64,000 nucleotides of DNA, from assembly GCA_037974335.1 (NCBI GenBank), contig CM075760.1, positions 60,022,515 through 60,086,514 of the forward strand, read 5' to 3'. Positions 1-9,484 of this stretch are shown one piece after another (position 1 is the stretch's first letter; every line of letters starts with the position of its first letter). The notes beneath the pieces were generated by a model that did not search any database, had not been told where the DNA came from, and saw nothing but the letters and a program-made list of their open reading frames with translations. Origin of the DNA: Prionace glauca (taxonomy: Eukaryota; Chordata; Chondrichthyes; Carcharhiniformes; Carcharhinidae). A program made the position numbers and the translations under genes.

Positions 1-664
1 AAAGATAAACCTTAACAAATGTAGCCCAAAACAATGATAAAACACATTTACAAACATCCACATAAACAAATGAAACATACAGGTTCTCACAGCTCGTAAA
101 TATCAAACAATGAATCTTCAGCATTCTCTCAGCTATAGCTTCCTAAAGCGACAGAGCACTAAAAGCTCACAACTCCTTGATTAAAATAAGATACAAGATG
201 CTTAGTTCTCCTTTATTATAACTCAAACTTTTTTTTGTTCCATCTAATGGTAGGATTAGAACCATTAGGATATACTCTCAGGGATCTGCTTTTCAGTGCT
301 GCTTGGAATATACTGTCACTTTACTGACTATCAGGTCACAAGTCCCTCACAAATTTATGATAAAATAATTGATATGATGCCTGAGAATGCTTCTTAACTT
401 CTGAACTAACTGTCTACCGCTGTTTGATGATTGGTCAGACCCCCTTTTTACAGATTCAGGTTTTTAGCCACTAAACTGGAATAAGCTTAATTCTAACTCA
501 TTCTGAGTAAATATTCTCACCCGGTCCTCTGTTTTGGGGCCTTGCTAAGCAACTTTAACAGTCCGTGATTGCAGAAACTGAGCAGTCACAGGAAGGTGGT
601 AAGACAGTCCAGTCCCACAATGTTTCACATTCAATCTGCAGTCCTTCAATTATAACAGAATATG
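1..664. other. No recognised feature
   Basis: AT-rich sequence. I see no gene, RNA gene or familiar repeat here; the short open frames lack any motif I recognise. Confidence 0.5.
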
Positions 665-790
665 TGGCTGTATGTAGCTGTCTCGGCCACGGTCAACCTG
701 AACACTGCCTTCCTGAACTGCTGCAATGCTTGAGGTGTAGGTACATCCACAGTGCTGTTCGTGGGGGATTTCCAGCTACACATTCCTGAC
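665..790 (+). repeat. Interspersed repeat fragment
   Basis: Short stretch with the pattern CTTCCTGAACTGCTGCAATG followed by GTGTAGGTACATCCACAGTG. It resembles the repeat at 7,690-7,850 in the same orientation (CTTCCTGAACCGCTGCAGTC and a similar continuation). This is a repeat I associate with shark genomes; its class is not clear. The short open frame across it is not considered a gene. Confidence 0.5.
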
Positions 791-955
791 TTTAACTAGA
801 ATGTAGGTGGATACCAGATTGATATTTTCCATTCAACCACACCCCAGGTGAGTTATCCTTGTTCCGTTATTGTCCAGGACAATACATTCACAATATCTTT
901 AAAACAGAAATTCAACATTCCCATTTGATTTCAGGTATTAACATATTCTGTTACT

Positions 956-1290
956 TTGTTCTTTATTGTCGATGTCAGGCTGGGGTTGTTTCCCTTGGAG
1001 CAAAGGAGGTTGAGGGGAGATTTGATAAAGGCAGACAAGATACTGACAGGTTTAGATAAGGTGGACAGAGATAAGCTGTTCCAATTAGCTGATGGGACAA
1101 GGACAATGGGGGTCACAGATTTGACGTTTTGGGTCAGAGTGCACGGGAGATGTGAGGAAGAATATTTTGAAGCCATGAATGGTAATGATCTGGAACTGGC
1201 TGTCTACGAGGATGGAGGAAGTGGAGACAATAAATAATTTCAAAGGAAATTGGATGGGCATTTTGGAGGGTTTCAAACAGAAATGCTGAC
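956..1290 (+). mobile_element. Old CR1 LINE 3' fragment
   Basis: The plus frame reads LEQRRLRGDLIKADKILTGL followed by DKVDRDKLFQ, which matches the C-terminal end of the CR1 reverse-transcriptase ORF (compare the usual LERRRLRGDLIEVYKM). The rest is the diverged C-terminal tail and 3' end. It is 5'-truncated and old, and ends near the composite duplication that begins at about 1,294. Confidence 0.75.
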
Positions 1291-1293
1291 TAA

Positions 1294-1680
1294 ATATCTC
1301 TGAACTTCCTTCTCAATTCCGTTCTAAACCGCCCCCCCCTTTATCTTGAGGCTGTGCCCCCTAGTCCTATTATCCTTTCTGAGCGGGAAGAGTCTCTCCA
1401 CCTCTATCCTATCCATCCCATTCATCATCTTATACGTCTCTCAAAACCCATTGATAAACCTCACTACACAATCAGCTCTGACCAGGGCTTTCATATGTTG
1501 TCACTGAGCATTAAGCAGAAAGAGTGGAACGGCATGCAGGCCACACAGCCTAACCTGGCTTCAAATCCTGCTTGGGTGACTGTCTGTCATGCTCTCCCCA
1601 TGTCTGTGTGGGTTTCCTTTGGGTGCTCTGGTTTCCTCCGACAGTCCAAAGATGTGTAGGTCAGATGGGTTAGCCATGAA
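1294..1680. repeat. Composite duplicate of 4,566-4,936
   Basis: This block nearly repeats 4,566-4,936 base for base. It holds a minus-strand CR1 3' fragment (about 1,294-1,440), a linking module (about 1,441-1,530) containing ACTACACAATCAGCTCTGAC, and a plus-strand V-SINE fragment (about 1,540-1,680) with the core GTGTGGGTTTCCTTTGGGTG. Because the CR1 insertion junction is shared, the copy was made after that insertion. The right edge abuts the degenerate finger in front of the ZNF pseudogene at 1,820. Confidence 0.8.
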
Positions 1681-1819
1681 CTGACTGGAAAGAGCTTTAA
1701 CCAGTTATTCAGCTTGAGAAAACATTGCAAAATATAAGGAAAAATCATACATTTGTTCAATGTTTGGACAAGACTTGAACTAATTATCCAACCTGGAGAG
1801 ACACAGGGACACTGGCACC

Positions 1820-2816
1820 ATGGAGAAACGGTGGAAATGTGAAGATTGTGGTAAAGGATTCAATTATCCATCCCTGCTGAAAAGCCATCAACGCAGTCAC
1901 ACTGGGGAGAGGCCATTCACCTGTTCTATATGTGGGAAAGGATTTACTCAGTCATCCAACCTATCATTACACCAGTGAGTTCACACAGGGAAGAGGGCAT
2001 TCACCTGCTCTGCGTGTGGGAAGGCTTTCAGTCAGTTATCTGGGCTTTCATCACACCAGCGAATTCACACTGAGGAGAAGCCATTCAGCTGCACTACCTG
2101 TGGAAAAAGGTTCAGGCATTCTTCAGCACTCACAGCACACCAACGCACTCACACTGGGGAGGGACTGTTCACCTGTCCTGAGTGTGGAAAGAGATTCACT
2201 CAGTCATCCAACTTCACATTACATCAGCGAGTTCACACTGGGGAGAGGCCTTTCACCTGCTCCATGTGTGGGGAAGGATTCACTGGGTCATCCCACCTGC
2301 TGTCACACCAGCGGATTCACACTCAAAAACCATTCAGCTGCACTTCCTGTGGAAAGAGTTTTAGACAGCTAACCTGTCTCATTGCACACCAACGGATTCA
2401 CACTGAGGAGAGGCCATTTACTTGTTCCACGTGTGGGAAGGGATTCACACTTTTACCCACCCTGCTGAGACACCAACGAATTCACACTGAGGAGAAGCCA
2501 TTCAGCTGCACTGACTGTGGAAAGACTTTCAGGCAGTCATCCAATCTTGTTTTACACCAGCGAGTTCACACTGGAGAGAGGCCATTCATCTGCTCCATGT
2601 GTGGGAAAGGATTCAATCGGTCATCCAACCTCACTGCTCACCAGCGAGTTCACACTGGGCAGAGGCTGTTCACTTGCTCCGTGCGTGGGGTTCGCAAAGC
2701 TTTTCAACCTGCTGGCTCACCAATGCACTCACACTAAGAGGCCTTTTAACTGCTCTGTGTGTGGGAAGAGATTCAGTCAGTCACAATGGTTCCTGAGACA
2801 TCAGCAGGTTCAATAG
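1820..2816 (+). pseudogene. C2H2 zinc-finger gene, decayed
   Basis: Starts with [18 protein letters not shown] and runs through about 12 C2H2 fingers joined by HTGERPF/HTEEKPF linkers, the layout of a DNA-binding poly-zinc-finger protein. In the frame of the ATG at 1,820 there is a stop at 1,976-1,978, where the CGA (Arg) of the usual HQRVHTGE linker has become TGA, a likely CpG transition. Near 2,305-2,335 one linker is shortened in frame to HTQKPF. Near 2,685 a one-base shift moves the last two fingers into another frame (ending at 2,816). A degenerate finger (GKSFNQLFSL) lies upstream at about 1,680-1,740. A shorter product from an internal start cannot be excluded, but with two breaks a pseudogene is most likely. 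Confidence 0.85.
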
Positions 2817-3834
2817 TGACTGCAAGGGTTAGATTCTCCTGTTACTGCTGCTGTTTATCTTGTTTAGTATTGATACGTGGTTTTGTTCCTGCTGATATGA
2901 CTCACTGGAGTTTAATATTCTGGCAATCTCACTAATTTTCAGGGCTTCAGTGTCCATTTTTGACAACACTACAGCACTATCATCTGCACCATATCCTTTC
3001 CTTTTCCCCTCTGTACTCTATGAACGGCATAGCTTGTTGCTATAGTGCACCAGAAACAATGTTTTTCACAGTATCCCAGTACATGCAACAATAAATTAAA
3101 TCAAATATTGATGATGGATTCTCTCAGTAACAATACCTTTTGTATTTTGTTGAATTTTGTTGCGTTTACTTCATTACATGGATAAGATAGTACAGATGCC
3201 ACATACAGTGTATATATTAAATCTTTTAACTTAGTATCTATATATAAAATATATCGTGTCAATTTATTTTGAATAAATCACCCTTACTCCATTTCCAAAA
3301 TGTGATTTCAAACTATTTGACACTTTGGGATTGAGGCCATACGTGTAACCCCTGGATGGTGAGTAGGGAGGAGGTGAACATGCAGCTGTTACATTTGCAG
3401 GAGAAGCTGTCTTGGGAAGTTTATAAGTTCTTTATTTTTAAAATAAACATAATGTGGAAAGTCTCTGACTCATGTGTGGTCTCAGTGTGTCGCTACCTCA
3501 ATGACATTCTGTTTTCACTGACTAGATAGTTCAAAGCTGCTGCTGACTGTATTCTCTCTTTGGAAAGCTGGATTGAAAGTGTAACGTTTGATAGGATTTA
3601 TATCAAATATAATATAGTTATATTAGCCCACCATCCAATAAAAACATGTTCTAATATTCTGTGTCAGTAACGTACTAGATAAAAATAGTCATTAAGGTCG
3701 ACTAAACACATTCCACTTCGTTAAATGAAGTTAATGAGATGCTGGTGGTCTTTGGTTTCAGATTTTACTCATTTTATTGGAAACTGCTTATTTCATAAAG
3801 TATTTTTATATTTGGGAAATAACAAAACAAAGTA
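2817..3834. other. No recognised feature
   Basis: 3' flank of the ZNF pseudogene, AT-rich. AATAAA-like sequences (near 3,090) could have served as its poly(A) signal. Nothing else recognised. Confidence 0.5.
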
Positions 3835-4115
3835 CAACACAGCAAGGGAAACAGGCCCTTCGGCCCAATGAGCCCACGCCGCCATCTTAACAATGTGCTT
3901 TTCCTCCTCCACCCTTGACCCATGTCTCAGCTTATGTTACCCCCACTGGAGACCAGATTAAGCGGAGAATAATTTAGGGACAATTTGTTACACCAATCAG
4001 CTTGAGAGCACATCTTTGGGGTGTGGGAGGAAACCGGAGCACCCGGAGGAAACCCACGCAACCACAGGGAGAATGCGCAAACTGCCACAGACATTGGCCC
4101 AAATCCATGTATCTG
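3835..4115 (-). mobile_element. SINE/LINE tail and V-SINE core
   Basis: About 3,845-3,925 has the CAGGCCCTTCGGCCCAATGA tail seen on many elements in this window. About 3,970-4,110 carries, on the minus strand, the V-SINE core (reverse complement of GAGGAAACCGGAGCACCCGG). It looks like a degraded minus-strand copy of the tRNA-headed V-SINE/HE1 family. Confidence 0.7.
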
Positions 4116-4272
4116 CACAGCAAACAGTGATAGTCACTGAGCTGTTGTGGTGCCCATCTGCTGGTCCAGTTTTAAGCGGACACAAACGATGTGAAGTACT
4201 AGGCTACTCTCGAAACATCCAAGAGCAGCCTACGCATGACCCACCATGTGTATGCCCCTTGTTAGACAACAA

Positions 4273-4990
4273 CATGGTGCAGACGGTGGAGCAGGAAAAA
4301 GCTCACATGATTCTAATCTTCATTGAACATAAGAACATAAGAAATAGGAGCAGGAGTAGGCCATCTAGCCCTTCGAGCCTGCCCCGCCATTCAATAAGAT
4401 CATGGCTGATCTGTCGTGGCTCAGTTCCACATGTCTGCCCTCTCTCCATAACCCTTAATCCCCTCTCTTATCAAAAACCCATCAACCCGCCTCTTCAAAA
4501 TATTTAGCGAGGTAGCCTCCACCACTTCAACGGGCAGAGAATTCCAGAGATTCACCACCCTTTGAGTGAAGAATTTCCTTCTCAATTCCGTTCTAAACCG
4601 CCCCCCCTTTATCTTGAGGCTGTGCCCCCTAATCCTATTATCCTTTCTGAGCGGGAAGAGTCTCTCCACCTCTATCCTATCCATCCCATTCATCATCTTA
4701 TACATCTCTCAAAACCCATTGATAAACCTCACTACACAATCAGCTCTGACCAGGGCTTTCATATGTTGTCACTGAGCATTAAGCAGAAAGAGTGGACCGG
4801 CATGCAGGCCACACAGCCTAACCTGGCTTCAAATCCTGCTTGGGTGACTGTCTGTCATGCTCTCCCCATGTCTGTGTGGGTTTCCTTTGGGTGCTCTGGT
4901 TTCCTCCAACAGTCCAAAGATGTGTAGGTCAGATGGATTAGCCATGATAGTGTGTGGGGTTGGAGGAATAGAGCAGAGGAAAGGGCCTGG
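4273..4990. repeat. Composite module with CR1 insertion and SINE
   Basis: Left part 4,273-4,325 (AGACGGTGGAGCAGGAAAAA) and right part from 4,709 (CATTGATAAACCTCACTACA) are continuous in the related copy at 5,468-5,660. Here they are split by a CR1 insertion. A plus-strand V-SINE follows at about 4,800-4,990, ending in GTAGGGATTCCATGATTCTA. The copy at 1,294-1,680 repeats the right two thirds. Confidence 0.75.
4325..4708 (-). mobile_element. CR1 LINE 3' end, 5'-truncated
   Basis: On the minus strand the ORF tail reads MYKMMNGMDRIEVERLFPLR and then TELRRKFFTQRVVNLWNSLP, the C-terminus of a CR1 ORF2. The 3' end at low coordinate has the ATAAGAACATAAGAAATAGG pattern (direct 8-mer repeats) typical of CR1 3' termini. 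It is the same subfamily as the copies near 16.4, 50.5 and 56 kb. 5'-truncated, as usual. Confidence 0.9.
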
Positions 4991-4999
4991 GTGAGATAC

Positions 5000-5467
5000 T
5001 CTGTCAGAGAGTCAATGCAGATTTGATAGGTCGAATAGCCTCTTCTGAACTGTAGGGATTCCATGATTCTATGAACAGTAGTTAAAATTTGAATGTATCG
5101 CAACTTCCAATGTGTCATATGTGATTTGTGAGTGAGTTCACAGTACCTAGCTATTAAATTCCTGAGCTGTCACTCAGGGTCTTTCCCCACACTGGCTGAA
5201 ATACATGAAAAAGTGTCACCCAGCAGAGCGAGGAGATTTTATGTGTCACCAAGAGCTCCTTACAAGGCTCACATTATTATGGAATGCTTTAGTTCAGCCC
5301 CAGGGAGACAGCTCCTCCAAATATCACCCAGCCAGACAGCACATCAACAACCCTCCTTCCTCATGAAGTTTGACAGCACAAAAAGAGGTCTTTTAGCCCA
5401 TCGTGTCTGCACTGGCCATCGAACACCAATTGATTCCAATCCCATCATCCAGCACTTCACTTGGTGC
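5000..5467. other. No gene recognised
   Basis: Sequence between two module copies. The open frame across it has no domain I recognise. It contains a repeat-like phrase near 5,385-5,425 (TTTTAGCCCATCGTGTCTGC), probably part of an old LINE tail. Confidence 0.4.
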
Positions 5468-5660
5468 AGGCAGTTATTGGTTCAGACGGTGGAGCAGGAA
5501 AAAACTCACATGATTCTGCTCTTCATTGCGCGGGAATTTACATCTGAAACTCATTGATAACCTCACTACACAATCAGCTCTAACCAGGGGTCAGAGCCCT
5601 GAGCAGGGCTTTTATATGTTGTCACTGAGCATCAAGCAGCAAAAAGAATGAAACAACAGT
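5468..5660 (+). repeat. Uninterrupted ('empty-site') module copy
   Basis: Reads from GACGGTGGAGCAGGAAAAAA straight through to CATTGATAACCTCACTACAC and TTGTCACTGAGCATCAAGCA. It thus joins the two halves that are split by CR1 at 4,325-4,708. It therefore resembles the state before that insertion, apart from a small deletion at the insertion point in the filled copy. Confidence 0.7.
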
Positions 5661-5664
5661 TACG

Positions 5665-6035
5665 CCACACAGCTCCGGGGATCCAGGTTCAAATTCAGCT
5701 TATGCTATAGCTTTTCAGGTGTTCATGAAAATGCATCTTAAATGCCTGCTTGCACCATCCTGAAGTCTAAGAGGAGGTGAGAGAAACTGGAGTAAGATGT
5801 GAGTTTAGAGCTAGGACAAGGGGGAAACTTAAAAGAGATTTGCTGCCTCAAAGCACCAGTGACCCAGGTTCAATTCCTGGCTTGGGTCAGAGTTTGTGCA
5901 GAGTTTGCATGTTCTCCCCAGATCTGCATGTGTTTCCTCCGGGTGCTCCTGTTCCCTCCCACAGGCCAATGATGTACAGGTCAGCTTGATTGGCTATGCT
6001 AAATTGCCCCTTGGCATCCCAAGATGTGTAGCTTA
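5665..6035 (+). mobile_element. tRNA-headed V-SINE
   Basis: tRNA-like B box GGTTCAATTCCTGGCTTGGG near 5,870, followed by the V-SINE core (GAGTTTGCATGTTCTCCCCA and TTTCCTCCGGGTGCTCCTGT). The tail contains GATTGGCTATGCTAAATTGC. A second tRNA-like head fragment lies at about 5,670-5,705. The copy is diverged. Confidence 0.8.
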
Positions 6036-6039
6036 GGTG

Positions 6040-6684
6040 CAGTAGGCATTCAGTATGCTTGGTTTCATCGGTCAGAACATTGAATACAGGAGTTGGAATT
6101 TCTTGTTGAAGTTATACAAGACATTGGTAAGGCCACATTTGGAATATTGTGTGCCATTCTGGTCACCTTATTATAGACAGTGTATTATTAAACTAGAAAG
6201 AATGCAGAAAAGATTTATTAGGATGCTACCGGGACTTGATGGATTGAGTTATAAGGAGAGGCTGGATAGACTGGGGATTTTTCTCTGGAGCGTAGGAGGC
6301 TGAGGGATGATCTTATAGAGGTCTATAAAATAATGAGGGGCACAGAGCAGCTAGATAGTCAATACCTTTTCCCAAAGGTAGGGGAGTTTAAAACTATAGT
6401 GCATAGGTTTAAGGTGAGAGGGGAGAGATACAGAAGTATCCAGGGGGCAATTTTTTCACAAAGAGAGTGGTGAGCATCTGGAACAGGTTGTCAGAGGTAG
6501 TAGTAGAGGCGGGTACAATGTTGTCTTTGAAAAAGCATTTAGATAGTTACATGGGTAAGATGGGTATAGAAGGATATGGGCCAAATGCAGGCAATTGGGA
6601 TTAGTTTAGGGGTTTAAAAAAAAGGGCACCATGGACAAGTTGGGCCGAAGTGCCTGTTTCCATGTTGTAAACCTCTATGACTCG
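6040..6684 (+). mobile_element. CR1 LINE 3' fragment
   Basis: Frame reads LYKTLVRPHLEYCVPFWSPY and LERMQKRFIRMLPGLDGLSY, the CR1 reverse-transcriptase thumb region. It then continues with frame breaks to a 3' end GTTGTAAACCTCTATGACTC. The copy at 28,240-28,935 belongs to the same subfamily. Confidence 0.9.
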
Positions 6685-6689
6685 ACGTG

Positions 6690-7305
6690 ATGAAATAGCT
6701 CATTTTGTTTTCTTTATTAACCACATATATGAATTAAACTATGAAGGGAGTAACCAGTCATGAAACAGATTATTGTACAATTGATGAACCTTGATTAAGT
6801 TATAAATAATGAATCAATAATCAAAGACTGGATTTTCATCCAAAACTTGTCAAGTTGAATTATTATATGTCTCTCTGTTTGTGTGAGAAACAATAATTTC
6901 AGACAAACTGTTCTAATAATGAAGGATCTCTGATAAAGGTCCCGAGGAATGGTACATTATAATCTTTAGTTTGATCCAGTGGATAGCAAAATATTTCAAA
7001 ATCAAGAGATTTTAGCTCTCTTGTATTCTTCTCTGATGTACTGAGGCTGGGTGGCCAATGTGCTGAAGAATAAATTGGATTAACCCAAGCAGCAGCTTGA
7101 GCTAATTATTAACCGAGGAGAAGCTTGACTCTGACACAGGGTGCTAGCCACTCAGGGGTTAAAAGCCAGGGCTCTGTAATGATTTGTTGCTGGCTAATTA
7201 CTGAAGACACTCACTCAAGGCACGATTCACATGTCTATGTCAGCAAGTGGGACTGTATCTGAGATAAAGTTTTGAGAGCGGAATGCTGTGATGGATTAAC
7301 ACCCA
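6690..7305. other. No recognised feature
   Basis: AT-rich; nothing recognised on either strand. Confidence 0.5.
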
Positions 7306-7309
7306 GATA

Positions 7310-7590
7310 AAGTTGCAAAAGTCATTGTCTGATTTGATTTATTATTGTCAATGTATTAACATACAGTGAAAAGTATTGTTTCTTGTGTGCCGTACAGAGA
7401 AAGGGTACCTTACGTAGAGGAGAGGATGCAGAATACAGTGTTACAGTCATAAGAGTTAGAATAAAGTTTTAGAAGTGTAGAACGAGTAGAAGATAGAATG
7501 AGAGGGTTTGCTGGGCACAGCTTGCAAGAAGTCGCCACACTTCAGCATCATCTTGGAAATTTCCCTGGATTGATATGCAAACCCCTATCC
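7310..7590 (+). repeat. Interspersed repeat, class unknown
   Basis: Begins TTGATTTATTATTGTCAATG and continues ACAGTGAAAAGTATTGTTTC, then TGCAGAATACAGTGTTACAG. I recognise this as a common shark interspersed repeat, but its class is not evident from the sequence. Confidence 0.6.
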
Positions 7591-7689
7591 TTTAATAATA
7601 ATTTTAATGTTAATTTAATGTTGTAAAACTTATAATCCAAAGAATCCTGTCCTGCCTTAATTAAGTCTTGTTTGAACATACATTTTCTT

Positions 7690-7850
7690 TCGTGGAGTGT
7701 GGGTGTCACCGACTAGGCCAGTATTTTTATTGTCTATTCCTAATTATCCTTGAGGTGGTGGTGAGCTGCCCTTCCTGAACCGCTGCAGTCCCTGTGATTT
7801 GAGGTACGCTCGCAGTGCTGATAGGGAAGGAATTTACTTAATCATTCTTA
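7690..7850 (+). repeat. Interspersed repeat, class unknown
   Basis: Contains GGTGGTGGTGAGCTGCCCTT and CTGAACCGCTGCAGTCCCTG, a second common shark repeat. It shares its middle part with 665-790. Confidence 0.6.
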
Positions 7851-8039
7851 GATTGGGGTGACTGAGATTAGTTTTTTACTGATAAGAAAATCAGAGTACA
7901 ATCAGATAACACAGTGGGAAAGACATAAAAAGCTACTCTGGTGTGTTTTAATCAAGCCGATTTCGCATTTATCCAAAATATAACACTGCAGCCCAATTCA
8001 AGGAGTTATTAACACCAGCAGAAACAAACTCCAACTGTC

Positions 8040-8330
8040 AGAACTGAAATATAGAACATTCACTGAACAGCAGGAGGCCATTCAGCCCATCATGTCTGTG
8101 CTGGCTGGAAAAGTATTGTCCAGTTTTGTCCTACTTTGCAGCTCTTGATCTGTCCCTCTGTGTGCTGCAGAATCTGAACTGTGTATCTAAGTTCCTGTTT
8201 AATGTGATGAGGGTTGGTGCCTCTCCTATCCTTTCAGGCAGTGAGTTCCAGATCCCCATGACTCTCGGTGAAATGATTCCTTCACTAACCCTCCTAATCC
8301 TTCAATCTTTCATTCATTAGATTTGAAAAT
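8040..8330 (-). mobile_element. CR1-like LINE 3' fragment
   Basis: Pattern AGGAGGCCATTCAGCCCATC, then CTTTCAGGCAGTGAGTTCCA and CCTTCACTAACCCTCCTAAT. It is the reverse complement of a CR1-type C-terminal coding end and 3' UTR, strongly diverged. Confidence 0.65.
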
Positions 8331-8464
8331 TGAACACATTGTAATGATATTAAAAACTTGCCAACTGGCTTCAGCTTTCTGCCACAAGATTTACTTGACA
8401 TATACTTTTATAATTGATTAATCTGGTGACCAGAACTGTGCTCAGTTCTCTAGCTTGCTCTGAT

Positions 8465-8589
8465 TAGCATTTTATAAATATAAACAGAATATGTTGGGTC
8501 TGGCAGCATCTGTGTGGAGAAACAGAGTTAATCTTTTGGATCTAAATGTCCAGCCTCCTTCATGGATGTCTGGATGTTGACTCCAAATT
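8465..8589. repeat. Short interspersed repeat
   Basis: GTCTGGCAGCATCTGTGTGG and AACAGAGTTAATCTTTTGGA. Related short copies occur near 25,080-25,170, 48,325-48,420 and 58,380-58,420. Class unknown. Confidence 0.55.
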
Positions 8590-8995
8590 CTCTCTGATCC
8601 TCTGTAATTCTCAGCATCATCCCCTTTATTGTTCATTCCCTTGTCTTGTCTAATGTCCCAAATTCATTCTCCCTCACTGCTCCAGATCGAATTCCATGTG
8701 CCATTTTTCTGCCCATCTGACCAGCCCACTGATATCTTCCTGCAGTCCACGGCTTTCTTCTGGATTGTTAAACATAAATACAATTGTTGTATCATCTGCA
8801 AACTGAATCATGAACCTTACATTTAAGTCTAAGTTATAGAACATTTCAGCGCAGAACAGGCCCTTCGGCCCACGATGTTGCGCCGACCAGTTACAAAAAC
8901 AATGACCCACTAGCCTATACCTATCCCTTTTCGTCCATAAACCTATCTACAGATCTCTTAAACGCCCCCAAACTAGGCGCATTTACATTTTATGT
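8590..8995 (-). mobile_element. Old CR1 RT fragment plus a second LINE tail
   Basis: Minus frame 8,680-8,826 reads MIQFADDTTIVF and VRWAEKWHMEFDLEQ, the FADD catalytic motif and following segment of a CR1 reverse transcriptase. A related copy lies at 18,711-18,990 on plus, downstream of the duplicated ZNF. From 8,830 a minus-strand tail follows (CAGAACAGGCCCTTCGGCCC). Confidence 0.75.
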
Positions 8996-8999
8996 CAAA

Positions 9000-9484
9000 C
9001 ATGACAAAAAAGATATAAGTGGGACAGACGCGATGGATGGGATAGATTTTGAGCACGTCACAAAAGATTGAGCAGCCCAGAAAGGACTGATGAGACTGAG
9101 ATTGGTAAAAAGTCTAAATTTGTTAAAGTAACTTGATTTTCAATCTGCTGAGAGCTATAAAGTTCTGTTTGATTGATAAGTGGAATAATTGAGAACGGAA
9201 ATGCAGGTAGCAGATTCAGGTGACAAAAAGGATATGCATACACTGGAAGAGCACACTCAGGAAGTTGTGCAGTGACACCAGGAAAGTCTCTGCCCACTGC
9301 TTGGAGAAGTAGGTGGCGAACACCAGGTTCTGATCTGGATTTGGAATGAAGGGAAGAACAAACCATTCTTTCCATTCTGGCTGGTTCTGTAATTACAGAG
9401 CCTGTTTCTGGAAGAATTCTTGGGTCTTGTCAATCCTATTTGACTGGACAGCACTGTGGAACCTCATTGGTAACCAGACACTAT
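9000..9484. other. 3' flank of the 13-finger ZNF gene
   Basis: About 9,420-9,484 is the 3' untranslated part of the adjoining minus-strand ZNF gene. It is partly conserved after the pseudogene at 18,669-18,710 (shared TTCCACAGT). The rest (9,000-9,420) is absent from that copy and shows nothing I recognise. Confidence 0.5.
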
